A stretch of 64,000 bases of DNA from JAKAVK01 sp964419095 (GTDB taxonomy: Archaea; Micrarchaeota; Micrarchaeia; Micrarchaeales; CABMGC01), in NCBI GenBank assembly GCA_964419095.1, contig CAYQOG010000002.1, positions 19,925-83,924 on the forward strand, in the 5' to 3' direction. The position numbers and the translations under genes were made by a program. The notes under the pieces are model-generated. The model worked only from the letters and a program-made list of their open reading frames with translations. It ran no database searches and was not told the origin of the DNA. This document shows positions 8,388 to 16,863 of the stretch, piece after piece; the first letter of the stretch is position 1; each line of letters opens with the position of its first letter.

Positions 8388-9086
8388 TCACTTCTTCTCC
8401 TTCCTTGCGTATTCCTCCTTTACCGCGACCTTGCTTACCTTGGGCAGGTATTCTAGGATAGCGTTAACGGCAGCAGTCTTGTTCATGAAGTAATTAGCGT
8501 CCTTATCGACTTTGTCGCCGAATGAGATCTCCGCAATACTCCCATTCACTGCAATGCTGTCCGCCTTCGCACCTGCCATCTCCACGATCGCAGCTATCCT
8601 CTCCTTCTCATCGTCAACCTTTGCAACGATCTTGAGCTCGTAGGTTATCTTCTCGCCGGCAAGCGGATGGTTCGCGTCCACTGTTACGCGACCTGAATTC
8701 ACCGCAGTTATAACGGCTGCCGTGCCATCAAGGTCGATCTGCAGGCCAGGTACTGGATCGATGTCCCTCTTCCTGAAATCAGATGCGTGCATGACTCTTA
8801 CAAGCTCTGGGTTCCTTTCCCCGAAGGCTTCAGCAGGTTCTACGTCAACTTTCTTGGTTTCGTTGACATTCATCCCCCTGATGGCCTTCTCAAGGCCCTT
8901 GATTACTGTGTTCTTGCCTATTATCACAAGGCTCGGGCCGTATGCCCTTTCCTTGTTGTAAATGTCGTTCTCCTCCGCCTTGTTCTTCTGGGTAGTGTAG
9001 ACCATGGTGCCATCAGAGGCTCGCCACGCGCTATACTCGACCTTTATGAAATCTCCATCATTGAAGCTCACAGCATCACCATTCAT
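8388..9086 (-). CDS. FKBP-type (SlyD-like) peptidyl-prolyl isomerase
   Basis: 232 aa from the ATG MNGDAVSFNDGDFIKVEYSA. The FKBP domain (about 8-150) shows GLEKAIRGMNVNETKKVDV and PAEAFGERN, with the insert-in-flap segment LQIDLDGTAAVITAVNSGRVTVDANHPLAGEKITYELKI, which is the chaperone-bearing arrangement of archaeal long FKBPs and SlyD. The C-terminal ~80 residues are a family-specific extension. It catalyses proline cis-trans isomerisation and has general chaperone activity in the cytoplasm. A 42-residue upstream extension of the frame was rejected because it starts in the promoter region. Confidence 0.9.
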   Translation of the reverse strand: MNGDAVSFNDGDFIKVEYSAWRASDGTMVYTTQKNKAEENDIYNKERAYGPSLVIIGKNTVIKGLEKAIRGMNVNETKKVDVEPAEAFGERNPELVRVMHASDFRKRDIDPVPGLQIDLDGTAAVITAVNSGRVTVDANHPLAGEKITYELKIVAKVDDEKERIAAIVEMAGAKADSIAVNGSIAEISFGDKVDKDANYFMNKTAAVNAILEYLPKVSKVAVKEEYARKEKK

Positions 9087-9156
9087 TGCCTTCGAGGTTA
9101 CAAAGCTAGATTCAGATAAATGCCCAAACCGAAAGCATATTAATTCTGTAACATAA

Positions 9157-9168
9157 GGTATAAAAATG
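9157..9168. promoter_or_regulatory. Divergent TATA element between FKBP and a secreted-protein gene
   Basis: AGGTATAAAAAT reads as a plus-strand TATA box about 60 nt before the ATG at 9226; its complement TTTTTATACC lies about 75 nt before the FKBP ATG. Confidence 0.4.
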
Positions 9169-9225
9169 ATGTTGCAGCAAGCGAGCTCGAGCCCTCTCCG
9201 CAATCGCACCAATCAGTGATTAAAA

Positions 9226-9846
9226 ATGGAAAAGAACAAGATTGTCAAATTCCTCTTTGCCCTGTTCATAGCCGTGATATTCATAGTATCCTATTCAACT
9301 GTATTCTCAAGTACCGCGGTCTCAACTTCAACCACCACTGCAAAGCAGAGCGGCCCGACAACCTTCGCGAGCGGCACCTCAAATGCCACTGTGACTGGAT
9401 ATGCGCCGCAGATGAATATATCCGTGAAATGCTCCAATTCACTGGAAACCGCGGCTGTATTCTTGCAAGTCTCGAACAGCATAACGGATCTTGAGGCGAA
9501 CAACTCCGTCTCCATATTCTACCCCCTCCATTACAACATCACTGTGCAGGCCGGCAACAGCAACACGCTGCAGATATACTCATATGAATACTCCAGGATG
9601 AACGCGAGCGCAGTCCAGTGCACTGCCTTCGCCACGGGGCAGGTGGTCGAACTGCCGCAGAAAATAACCCTCGTTGTTCAGAACCAGAAGCTCCCGATAA
9701 CCCTCCAGAACGACAGCAGAAGCTACATCCTGCCGACGACGCTCACGCAGAACATGAGCAGCCTTGTCCATGTGAAGATAGCCGCATTGGTGACGCAGAC
9801 CGGAGCCCTTTACGGCAACCTGAGCGTTACGCGAGCGCAGGTGTGA
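9226..9846 (+). CDS. Membrane-anchored extracytoplasmic protein, unknown function
   Basis: 206 aa. One N-terminal hydrophobic helix (residues 8-27, IVKFLFALFIAVIFIVSYST) acts as signal anchor. The rest is a Ser/Thr/Asn-rich beta-type exodomain with several N-x-S/T sequons (for example NIS, NNS, NAS, NMS, NLS), so surface exposure and glycosylation are plausible. Two cysteines, in KCSN and QCTAFA, could pair. The stop overlaps the start region of GluRS. No family recognised. Confidence 0.65.
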   Translation: MEKNKIVKFLFALFIAVIFIVSYSTVFSSTAVSTSTTTAKQSGPTTFASGTSNATVTGYAPQMNISVKCSNSLETAAVFLQVSNSITDLEANNSVSIFYPLHYNITVQAGNSNTLQIYSYEYSRMNASAVQCTAFATGQVVELPQKITLVVQNQKLPITLQNDSRSYILPTTLTQNMSSLVHVKIAALVTQTGALYGNLSVTRAQV

Positions 9847-9848
9847 TC

Positions 9849-11525
9849 GTGTCAATAAACAATGCTGCAAAGGAGCTGATAAGGAAGCTGGCGATAAAGA
9901 ACGCGATAGACTACGGAAGCGCAAGGGAAGGCCCGATAACAGCAAAGGTCCTTTCAAAATATCCTGAACTGAAATCAAATATGAAGGAGCTGGCGCAAGC
10001 GGTAGCGGAGATAAACGCCGAGGTAAATTCGCTACCAAAGAGCGAACTCCAAAAAGCCTACGAAAAGCATGCCGAAGAATTCAAGCAGGCAGCCGCGGAG
10101 AAGGCAGAGAGATCCGCAAAGCACAATTTCAGCATAGAAGGCGCTGAGAAAGCAGATTTCGTCACAAGGTTTCCTCCCGAGCCGGGTGGCTACATGCACA
10201 TAGGCCATACGAAGGCGCTCTTCATAGAGGATGAACTGAGAAGGGTATACAAAGGAAAACTGATGCTCTACTTCGACGACACGAACCCGGACAACGAGAA
10301 GCAGGAATTCGTAGATGCGTTCAAGGAGGACTTCAAATGGCTGGGAGTCAGTTTTGACGGCGAATATTACGCTAGCGACCAGATACCTCTCCTCTACAAG
10401 TACGCCGCCGAAGCGATAAAGAAGGGCGGAGCGTACGTCTGCACATGCTCTGCAGAGGAGATAAAGGAAAAGAGGCTCGGCGGGGAGGCATGCAAGCATA
10501 AGAAAGGGAGCACTGCCGAGAATGAAAAACAATGGAACCGCATGATAGAGGATGATTTCGGGGACGGAGAGGCAATAGTAAGGCTAAATGGAGACATGAA
10601 GGCTGTCAATACTACGATGCGCGACCCTACTCTCTTCCGCATAAAGCACGCGCAGCATTACAGGCAGGGCAACAAGTACTTCGTCTGGCCTACATACGAT
10701 TTCTGCACGCCCATTACCGATTCGATAAAAGGAATAAGCGACGTACTTAGGAGCAAGGAGTACGAGATGCGCGACGAACTTTACTTCGCTGTTCTAGATC
10801 TGCTTGCATTGAGGAAGCCGAGGATAACAAGCTTCTCAAGGCTTGAGATAGCAAATAACGTGACTTCGAAGAGGTTGGTCAGGGAGCTGATCCATCAGAA
10901 ACTTATAAGCGGATGGGACGACCCGCGTCTGGTAACTATAAGCGCGCTCAGGAGGAGGGGAATAGGGGCGGAAGCGGTAAGGGAGTTTGCCCTCAGTTTC
11001 GGAATGGGCAAATCGGAGAGCGTGGTTGGAATAACAGCGCTCCTCAACATAAACAGGAAGCTTGTAGAGGCAAACGCGAAGCGCCTTTCCATAATAGTCG
11101 ACCCAGTGAAGCTTGATGTAGACAATGTACCTGAGGATTCGAGTTACAAGGCAAATGGAGAACTCTTTATAAATGCTCCAGATTCAAAGCTACTTCGGAC
11201 AGGCGACACAGTCCGGCTCAAAGACGCTTTCAATGTGACAGTCAAGAGCGTCGGCAAAGCCATAAATGCAGAATACGACTCCGGCGAACCAGGAAACATT
11301 CCACGGATCCCGTGGATAACGAGGAAAGATGCTGTGAAATGCGAGCTGTTGCATATAGGCGATCTTCTCAAGGGCGAGGAGTTCAACAATGAGAGCATAA
11401 CCAGCATAGAAGGCTTCGCCGAGCCGCATGCAACGACACTGAAAAACGGTGATCTTGTCCAATTCGACAAGCAGGGGTTGTTCAGGCTTGACAACAAGGA
11501 GAGGATGTCGTTCCTCTCGTTATAA
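9849..11525 (+). CDS. gltX: Glutamyl-tRNA synthetase (archaeal type)
   Basis: 558 aa from the GTG at 9849 (SINNAAKELIRKLAIKNAIDYG), which matches the usual archaeal N-terminus; the open frame further upstream lies in the preceding gene and is ignored. The class I signature is PPEPGGYMHIGH and the second signature is the SKR of VTSKRL. Class Ib catalytic core followed by the beta-barrel anticodon domain of the archaeal/eukaryotic GlnRS-like branch. It charges tRNA-Glu and probably also misacylates tRNA-Gln for later amidation, the normal archaeal route. GTG at 9843 is an alternative start. Confidence 0.93.
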   Translation: MSINNAAKELIRKLAIKNAIDYGSAREGPITAKVLSKYPELKSNMKELAQAVAEINAEVNSLPKSELQKAYEKHAEEFKQAAAEKAERSAKHNFSIEGAEKADFVTRFPPEPGGYMHIGHTKALFIEDELRRVYKGKLMLYFDDTNPDNEKQEFVDAFKEDFKWLGVSFDGEYYASDQIPLLYKYAAEAIKKGGAYVCTCSAEEIKEKRLGGEACKHKKGSTAENEKQWNRMIEDDFGDGEAIVRLNGDMKAVNTTMRDPTLFRIKHAQHYRQGNKYFVWPTYDFCTPITDSIKGISDVLRSKEYEMRDELYFAVLDLLALRKPRITSFSRLEIANNVTSKRLVRELIHQKLISGWDDPRLVTISALRRRGIGAEAVREFALSFGMGKSESVVGITALLNINRKLVEANAKRLSIIVDPVKLDVDNVPEDSSYKANGELFINAPDSKLLRTGDTVRLKDAFNVTVKSVGKAINAEYDSGEPGNIPRIPWITRKDAVKCELLHIGDLLKGEEFNNESITSIEGFAEPHATTLKNGDLVQFDKQGLFRLDNKERMSFLSL

Positions 11526-11534
11526 GGGGATGCT

Positions 11535-12197
11535 TTGGTAAATGCTGTTTTGGATAGAGAGAAGGCTCCTGTGAAGGAGGCGGACGAGCATCACGGCACC
11601 GTCGACGGAATACTCAAGGACATAATAAGGCAGACCTGGAAGGAAGGCGTTGGAGTCAGGAAGGACAGCAAGGAGGCAGTGACTGATCTGGATGAGCACG
11701 TATTGAACATGCGAAAGCTCCTCAATGGTTATAATTACGAGGCCAGGGGAATGCCCCTGGTAGCCGCAAACTCCTCTCGGATGAGCAAGGAGGATAGGAG
11801 GCAATACCTGGCTAACATAGAAGCGATAGCGATAGGCTACGGGAACCTCCTGGGATCGGACCTGACCACTCTTATTCTACTGGGCTTGCCGCAGGTCGCG
11901 AAGGACCACGGCTCAGCCTCACGTTATACCTCGATACTCATGAATGACCTGGAGAACAGGCAGCACGCGTACAGGAGGCGCGTCATAAGGGAGGGAGTAG
12001 AAGTGGAAAAGGCGGCAACGAAGATAGTCAGGCACAGCTCCGGGATACTGAGATTCTTCAGGCGAGGCAAGATTACGGTTCTCAAGAAGGGGCTCGAGAG
12101 AAGGTCGTCAAGGATAAGAAAGCTCGAGGCGAAGGCCGACAGGTATTACTACCTCCTCCAGAAAGTCAAGGAAAGATCGGGAAAGCCTGGCAAATAG
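11535..12197 (+). CDS. Hypothetical protein, helical and basic
   Basis: 220 aa, TTG start preceded by AGGGGA. Rich in charged residues and predicted helical; the C-terminal ~80 residues are strongly basic (RFFRRGKITVLKKGLERRSSRIRKLEAKADRYYY) and could bind nucleic acid or membrane. No signal peptide and no clear transmembrane helix, although 95-115 (GYGNLLGSDLTTLILLGLP) is mildly hydrophobic. It follows gltX by 9 nt and is probably co-transcribed. I recognise no family. Confidence 0.6.
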   Translation: MVNAVLDREKAPVKEADEHHGTVDGILKDIIRQTWKEGVGVRKDSKEAVTDLDEHVLNMRKLLNGYNYEARGMPLVAANSSRMSKEDRRQYLANIEAIAIGYGNLLGSDLTTLILLGLPQVAKDHGSASRYTSILMNDLENRQHAYRRRVIREGVEVEKAATKIVRHSSGILRFFRRGKITVLKKGLERRSSRIRKLEAKADRYYYLLQKVKERSGKPGK

Positions 12198-12231
12198 CTA
12201 ATTGATAACCAAAAGAGTACGCTAAAGCAAA

Positions 12232-12258
12232 TCTTTATAAATTTATAGATTTATAAAT
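12232..12258 (+). promoter_or_regulatory. TATA box and repeated TTTATAAAT operator of vapBC pair 2
   Basis: TCTTTATAAAT followed by ATTTATAGATTTATAAAT forms overlapping inverted repeats right before the ATG at 12264. The first copy can serve as TATA box; the palindromic arrangement suits autorepression by the antitoxin-toxin complex. Confidence 0.45.
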
Positions 12259-12263
12259 GTAGT

Positions 12264-12500
12264 ATGAAAACCATCGCAGTATCCAAGACCACTTTCAAAA
12301 GATTAGCAAAACTAAAGGAGGAATTCGATACGCCTAATATGGACGAAGCACTTGAGAGACTGATAGAAAACTACGGCATGCTTCTAAAAAGGATTTCGCT
12401 CAAGAAGCTACTCGAACTTAACAAGACGGAGGCAAAGATAGAAATAAAGGAGTTGCTGGAAGACAGGAGGAGATACGGATGGCCGAGAAATCTATCCTAG
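12264..12500 (+). CDS. vapB: VapB-type antitoxin (pair 2)
   Basis: 78 aa. The N-terminal beta strand KTIAVSKTTFKRLAKLKEEF and following helices fit a ribbon-helix-helix or related small DNA-binding fold; the C-terminus is charged (EDRRRYGW). It overlaps the PIN toxin gene by 22 nt, the common coupling that makes toxin translation depend on antitoxin translation. The pair is more AT-rich than its neighbours, consistent with mobility. Confidence 0.75.
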   Translation: MKTIAVSKTTFKRLAKLKEEFDTPNMDEALERLIENYGMLLKRISLKKLLELNKTEAKIEIKELLEDRRRYGWPRNLS

Positions 12501-12859
12501 ACACATCTATACTCATAGACGCCATAGACCACGGAAGGCACACCGACCTTCTTAATAGTGATAACAGCATCTCTGTAATCAGCATCTACGAGTTCATCAG
12601 GTATAAGAAGAGGGCCTTAGAGAATAAACTGCTCCTAGAAGACTCCTTCAACGTTATAGGGATAAACAATCCTATTCTTTTAAAGTCAACAGAAATATTC
12701 GTAAAGCTCAGAGCAAAAGGCGAGACCATAAGTGAAAACGACATATACATCGCTGCGGCAGCATTATCAAACAGCATGAGATTGTATACAAAGGACAGGG
12801 ATTTCCTACAGATCAAGAAACATTTCAAGGATTTCAAGCTCGAACTGATAAGCGACTGA
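12479..12859 (+). CDS. vapC: VapC-type PIN-domain toxin (pair 2)
   Basis: 126 aa PIN domain. Acidic residues are in SILDTSILIDAID near the N-terminus, in SIYEFIR, in SENDIYIAAAA and in LYTKDRDF near the C-terminus, matching the four conserved PIN positions. Predicted Mg2+-dependent endoribonuclease held inactive by the upstream partner. It is not closely related to the pair-1 toxin (shorter, different C-terminus), so it was probably acquired separately. Confidence 0.85.
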   Translation: MAEKSILDTSILIDAIDHGRHTDLLNSDNSISVISIYEFIRYKKRALENKLLLEDSFNVIGINNPILLKSTEIFVKLRAKGETISENDIYIAAAALSNSMRLYTKDRDFLQIKKHFKDFKLELISD

Positions 12860-12864
12860 ACAGG

Positions 12865-13743
12865 CTAACCTTTTTTCAGTGCAGCGGCTATGTCTCCTGA
12901 TATGTCAACAGTCTTGGCGTCCGAGCACGGGATCGTGTTGGTGCCATAGACCCTTGTTATGCCTGCCTGCTTCATCCTGTTGTAAGCTCCTTCTGCCATT
13001 ATGAGGTGCACAGCGGCGACAGCGACCTCTGTCGCTCCCCTCGAGTACGCGAAGTTCGCAGCCAGCCCTATTGTACCTCCGGTGCTTATCATGTCATCGA
13101 CGATCAGCACCTGCTTGCCGTCGAACCGCTCCTTAGGAGTATTCTTTATGCTCACCGTGCCTGTCTTTGTGTCCCTCTCCTTGTCTATGTGCGTGTAATC
13201 GCATTTGAGAATCGATGCCGCAAGCTTTGCGAGCGTCAGGCTTCCCTTGTCAGGCGCAAGCACGAAGGGAGTCTTCAGATCTCCAGCGACTTCCTTCATA
13301 AGCGTCCTTATCGGGCTTATCGAGATTCCCTTTCCCTCGAAATGCGTCAGCGGCTCGTCCTTGTGCAATTGCACTGTAACAAGCCGGCCGATGCCCATCT
13401 TGTTGAAGAGCCTCATCACCACGTTTGCGCTCACGGCCTCTCCGTCGGTGAAGCTCTTGTTCTGGCGCATGTACGCAAGGTATGGCACAACCGCGCAGAT
13501 GCTCTTAGCCTTCATGCTCCATACTGCATCAGCCATGAAGAGCAATTCCATGAGATGCCTCTCCTGCGGCGCATATGTCGATTGCACTATCACCACATCC
13601 TCCCCATAAGCGTTGAAAGGAACTTTTACCGCAAACTCGCCATCGGAAAAGCTCTTCAATTCCACTGCAGAATACTTCGCCTTGATTAGCTTCGCAAGAT
13701 TTTTCCCCACACTGCCAGCCGCGGATCCACCAAGGACTATCAA
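12865..13743 (-). CDS. prs: Ribose-phosphate pyrophosphokinase (PRPP synthase)
   Basis: 292 aa, TTG start. The PRPP-binding loop VLIVDDMISTGGT is intact, as is the catalytic flexible-loop region (DKERDTKTGTVSIKN). The N-terminal half carries SFSDGEFAVKV and the oligomer-type PRPP-synthase block DAVWSMKAKSICAVVPYLAYMRQNK. It transfers pyrophosphate from ATP to ribose 5-phosphate, feeding purine, pyrimidine, His and Trp synthesis. Directly downstream of rpiB by 8 nt, so the unit supplies ribose 5-phosphate and then PRPP. Confidence 0.93.
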   Translation of the reverse strand: MIVLGGSAAGSVGKNLAKLIKAKYSAVELKSFSDGEFAVKVPFNAYGEDVVIVQSTYAPQERHLMELLFMADAVWSMKAKSICAVVPYLAYMRQNKSFTDGEAVSANVVMRLFNKMGIGRLVTVQLHKDEPLTHFEGKGISISPIRTLMKEVAGDLKTPFVLAPDKGSLTLAKLAASILKCDYTHIDKERDTKTGTVSIKNTPKERFDGKQVLIVDDMISTGGTIGLAANFAYSRGATEVAVAAVHLIMAEGAYNRMKQAGITRVYGTNTIPCSDAKTVDISGDIAAALKKG

Positions 13744-13751
13744 TCAAAAAC

Positions 13752-14195
13752 CTACATCCTGTTGAGTCTCTCTATTCTTCTCGAATATCTCTCTTCGCCC
13801 TTGAAGTCGGCGTTGAGCCATGCAGAGACTATTCTCATGGCTCCCTTGCTACTGCCAACCTGCCCCGCAAGGCAGATCACATTGGCATTCTGGTGCTCCT
13901 TGGCCCATCTCCCCGTCTTCGCGTTCCAGCAAAGGGCAGCTCTTATTCCTTTGACCTTGTTGGCTGCCATGCTCATGCCGTGGCCCGAGCCGCAGATCAG
14001 TATGCCTCTCCCATCTCCTTTCAGAGTCTCCCTGCATACCTTGTCCGCATAATCAAGAAAATCGTCCTTGCCGTCGTATTCCTTTGGACCCATGTCACGG
14101 ACAGAGTAACCTTCCCTGGCAAGCTGCCCCGCCAATGCGCCTTTCAGCTCAAAGCCCCTATGGTCGCTGCCAATGTAGATAACGCCTTTTGCCAT
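13752..14195 (-). CDS. rpiB: Ribose-5-phosphate isomerase B family protein
   Basis: 147 aa from ATG MAKGVIYIGSDHRGFELK. RpiB/LacAB hallmarks: SDHRG near the N-terminus, YPDYAD-like DFLDYADKVC, the catalytic cysteine in ILICGSGHGMSMAANK, and IRAALCW. Interconverts ribulose 5-phosphate and ribose 5-phosphate. Most archaea use the unrelated RpiA, so RpiB here suggests transfer from bacteria (inference). The frame could begin five codons earlier at a weaker start; this ATG was chosen by alignment to the family. Operon with prs. Confidence 0.9.
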   Translation of the reverse strand: MAKGVIYIGSDHRGFELKGALAGQLAREGYSVRDMGPKEYDGKDDFLDYADKVCRETLKGDGRGILICGSGHGMSMAANKVKGIRAALCWNAKTGRWAKEHQNANVICLAGQVGSSKGAMRIVSAWLNADFKGEERYSRRIERLNRM

Positions 14196-14238
14196 GACTC
14201 CACACCACAATAAAGAGCAATAGCATATGCCGTGAAAG

Positions 14239-14253
14239 AGATATAAATATAAG
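14239..14253. promoter_or_regulatory. Divergent TATA element (rpiB-prs / prenyltransferase)
   Basis: AGATATAAATATAAG reads as TATA on both strands. It is about 40 nt from each start codon (14195 minus, 14283 plus). Confidence 0.45.
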
Positions 14254-14282
14254 CATGGCTCTGCAACTTCCTATCCGGTAGG

Positions 14283-15179
14283 ATGATAAGGCATTACCTG
14301 ATGGAGATGTTCGAGCCCACGCTGCTCTACGGCTTTGCGCTCGCACTGCTCGGAGTCGCAGCCGCGTACCATTACGGCCATTTCCTGTTTTCATACGCAA
14401 TCTTGGTGATAATCGGAACGGTTCTGGCGCAAATGTCCGTTAATGTCATAAGCGATTATTTCGACTACAAGAGCGGACTTGACAGGGAACTGGTGAAGAA
14501 GAAGTCGGGCAATCTGGCTGGAGGAAGCTCACTGATGGCAAAAGGTCTGATAAAACCCGGCAGGACATTGGCACTTGGCCTTTCGACGCTCTCTATCGCA
14601 GCACTGATAGGAATTTACCTGCTTTACACAAGGATCCAGATACTTCCTATAATGGTAATAGCAGCGTTCTCAATATTCCTTTACGCCAAATATGTCAAGA
14701 GAATACCTTATCTCTCAGAGCCGGTCTGCTCCCTCAATTACGTACTTGTGACTTTCGGCAGCTTCATCGTGGTCGCGGGCGCATCATCGCTTACGTATGC
14801 ATTGGTATTCTCGTTTATACCCGCAGGCATAATGCTCGGCGGAAATGCCCTATTCGTGAACGAAGTTCCAGACAGGGTCGTCGACAAAAAATACGGGGTA
14901 AGGCACAGCGCAGTCATGCTGAAGACAAACCAGAAGATAGGCATCTATTACCTTGGCATACAGCTAATTTGCTTTGCAATAATTGCGATCGGCACAGCAG
15001 CCAAAGCAATACCCATTCTCGCAGCTGCATGCTTCCTTGCACTGCCTGCCACATATTATGTTTTCAAAGGATTATATGAAGGTGATTCAAAAAATTACGG
15101 CAGATACCTGCAGACACATACCATTGCATCGGTCGTGCTTGCATTGATCCTCTGCGCAGCTTACAGTACAGGAATATGA
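14283..15179 (+). CDS. UbiA/MenA-type membrane prenyltransferase
   Basis: 298 aa with about nine hydrophobic helices. The first prenyl-diphosphate motif is NVISDYFDYKSGLD at about 55-68, and the second is NEVPDRVVDKKYGVRH; both aspartate clusters are complete. The family attaches polyprenyl chains to aromatic or other acceptors in the membrane. The two UbiE-like methyltransferases immediately downstream (9 and 8 nt gaps) make quinone synthesis the most likely role, close to MenA plus MenG, rather than ether-lipid synthesis. The acceptor substrate cannot be read from sequence. Confidence 0.85.
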   Translation: MIRHYLMEMFEPTLLYGFALALLGVAAAYHYGHFLFSYAILVIIGTVLAQMSVNVISDYFDYKSGLDRELVKKKSGNLAGGSSLMAKGLIKPGRTLALGLSTLSIAALIGIYLLYTRIQILPIMVIAAFSIFLYAKYVKRIPYLSEPVCSLNYVLVTFGSFIVVAGASSLTYALVFSFIPAGIMLGGNALFVNEVPDRVVDKKYGVRHSAVMLKTNQKIGIYYLGIQLICFAIIAIGTAAKAIPILAAACFLALPATYYVFKGLYEGDSKNYGRYLQTHTIASVVLALILCAAYSTGI

Positions 15180-15188
15180 CGTGAAACA

Positions 15189-15872
15189 ATGAGCAAAAAA
15201 ATACAGAAAATATTCACTGACGTCGCAAAAAGATACGACAGGGTAAACAAGACAAGCAGCCTCGGTCTCATAGTAAATTGGCGCAAAAGGGGCGCGGCAG
15301 AGTCGCTGATATCCAAAAATGAGTACACTATTCTTGACATTGCTACTGGCACGGGAGAACTTGCGCTTGAGATAATGCGCACTGCAGAGAAAAACGGGAA
15401 GAAAGTTAAAATGACCGCAATGGATTTGAACGAAAATATGCTTGAGGTGGCGCGCGGAAAGTTCGGCAATGGGAATCAAATAAGAATAGAGCGTGGCGAC
15501 GCAATGAACCTAAGGTATCCAGACAACACGTTCGATGTGGTGACATCTGCATTCGCACTCAGGAACGTTGACAGTTTGGAGAGATTCTCAAGCGAGGCAA
15601 GGAGGGTGCTCAAGAAGAGCGGTAAATTCATCTTCATGGAGATGGCAAGGCCTGACACTGCTGCAGAAAGAGCGCTACTCCGTGCATACTGGATCGCAGT
15701 TAGCGGAATCGGTATCCTGTCAGATAGGAAGGCCTATGACTGGCTGGTCGAGAGCATCGATACCTTCGACAAACGCGCCTTTGTAGTAACGCTAAAGAAC
15801 GCAGGATTCAGGAACATAAGATCAAGGAATTTGCTTTCAGGAGCCGCATTCATGGTCACGGGTAACAAGTAG
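15189..15872 (+). CDS. UbiE/COQ5-like SAM methyltransferase, copy 1
   Basis: 227 aa. The class I SAM motif ILDIATGTGELAL is at about 48-60, and the UbiE-specific block RYPDNTFDVVTSAFALRNV near 110 is followed by ARRVLKKSGKFIFMEM. The C-terminal region DWLVESIDTF aligns with the family's substrate lid. Expected reaction: C-methylation of a prenylated quinol ring. It sits between the prenyltransferase and a second copy of the family. Confidence 0.87.
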   Translation: MSKKIQKIFTDVAKRYDRVNKTSSLGLIVNWRKRGAAESLISKNEYTILDIATGTGELALEIMRTAEKNGKKVKMTAMDLNENMLEVARGKFGNGNQIRIERGDAMNLRYPDNTFDVVTSAFALRNVDSLERFSSEARRVLKKSGKFIFMEMARPDTAAERALLRAYWIAVSGIGILSDRKAYDWLVESIDTFDKRAFVVTLKNAGFRNIRSRNLLSGAAFMVTGNK

Positions 15873-15880
15873 GTTGTAAG

Positions 15881-16570
15881 ATGGAGAGCGATAACGCAGC
15901 AATGTATTCCGAAGCGCATAAGAGCTACGACTGGACAAACCATTTCCTCAGCTTCTTCGCCGATTCTTCGATGAGGGAAAAGGCTGCAAAGGAGGTTCTC
16001 AGCTCCAATCCTGAAAGGATAATAGAGATAGCAACGGGAACTGGAGACACGGCAATCGCTATCGCAAAGCTCGCTGCAAAAGAATCAAGAAAAATAGAGA
16101 TAATCGCGATGGATGCAAATGTGGATATGCTTTCTGTGGCCGCAAAGAAGGCCGCATTCGAGAAAACCCTTCCAATAGACTTCGAGAAAGGAGATGCGCT
16201 CAACTTGAATTATCCTGATGGCTATTTCGATGCCGTTGTATGCACCTTTTCCACAAAGAACTTCTCCAATCTCGACAGGTTTGCGGGAGAGGCAAACAGG
16301 ATACTTAAACAAAAGGGCAGGCTGGTGATTGCAGACATGTCGCGCCCTGACGGGACGCTTAACAGAGCCGTCTTCAATGTCTACCTGGTGTACATGAAGC
16401 TGATAGGCACGCTTGCAGGTAAAAAGCTTTACAGATGGCTGTCTGGAAGCACAAGCTCCTTCAACAGAAGCAAATTCCTGGCAGTGCTCTCGAAGAACCG
16501 CTTCTCAAAGCCGACGGTGACCGAGTTCTTCTTCGGAATAGCATATATTATATCCTGCGCAAAGCAGTAA
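15881..16570 (+). CDS. UbiE/COQ5-like SAM methyltransferase, copy 2
   Basis: 229 aa paralogue of the preceding gene: IIEIATGTGDTAIAIAK as SAM motif, NYPDGYFDAVVCTFSTKNFSN in place of the RN-containing UbiE block, then NRILKQKGRLVIADMSRPDG. The ring-binding region is divergent, so it may methylate a different position or substrate. 8 nt after copy 1; the last gene of the prenyltransferase operon. Confidence 0.82.
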   Translation: MESDNAAMYSEAHKSYDWTNHFLSFFADSSMREKAAKEVLSSNPERIIEIATGTGDTAIAIAKLAAKESRKIEIIAMDANVDMLSVAAKKAAFEKTLPIDFEKGDALNLNYPDGYFDAVVCTFSTKNFSNLDRFAGEANRILKQKGRLVIADMSRPDGTLNRAVFNVYLVYMKLIGTLAGKKLYRWLSGSTSSFNRSKFLAVLSKNRFSKPTVTEFFFGIAYIISCAKQ

Positions 16571-16611
16571 GATTATTATATCTGTTAGCTCTATATTAAT
16601 ACAGTGTTAAT

Positions 16612-16854
16612 ATGGTTAAAGCCATAATAGACATAACTGACGAAGCAAACAGGGTCTTGAATATCATAAAGGCACAGTACGACTTGAAGGACAAGTCAGA
16701 GGCCATAGACGTAATGGCAAAGGAATATGAAGAACTTGTCTTTGAGCCCAAAATAAAACCGTCGTATCTGAAGAAGTTAAAGAAAATAGAGAAGGAGCCG
16801 CTCGTCCACATAGGGTCTCTTAAGGAGTTCAGAAAGAGATACAATATGGACTGA
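16612..16854 (+). CDS. relB: Antitoxin of a RelBE-type pair
   Basis: 80 aa. A beta strand VKAIIDITDEANRVLNII and a helix with the SEAIDVMAKEYEE pattern fit the ribbon-helix-helix fold of small archaeal antitoxins (DUF2683-like). The basic C-terminus (IKPSYLKKLKKIEKEP) would wrap the toxin. It lies 9 nt before the toxin gene. A TATA-like TCTATATTAATA is just upstream. Confidence 0.75.
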   Translation: MVKAIIDITDEANRVLNIIKAQYDLKDKSEAIDVMAKEYEELVFEPKIKPSYLKKLKKIEKEPLVHIGSLKEFRKRYNMD

Positions 16855-16863
16855 GGTGCCTTT

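Noticed and set aside
9618..9848. N-terminal extension of GluRS
   Set aside because: It overlaps the preceding secreted-protein gene, is compositionally odd, and GluRS homology starts at SINNAAKELI.
10032..10532. 166-codon minus-strand frame inside GluRS
   Set aside because: Antisense shadow of a strongly conserved gene; Cys/Leu-rich composition is a by-product of the codon pattern.
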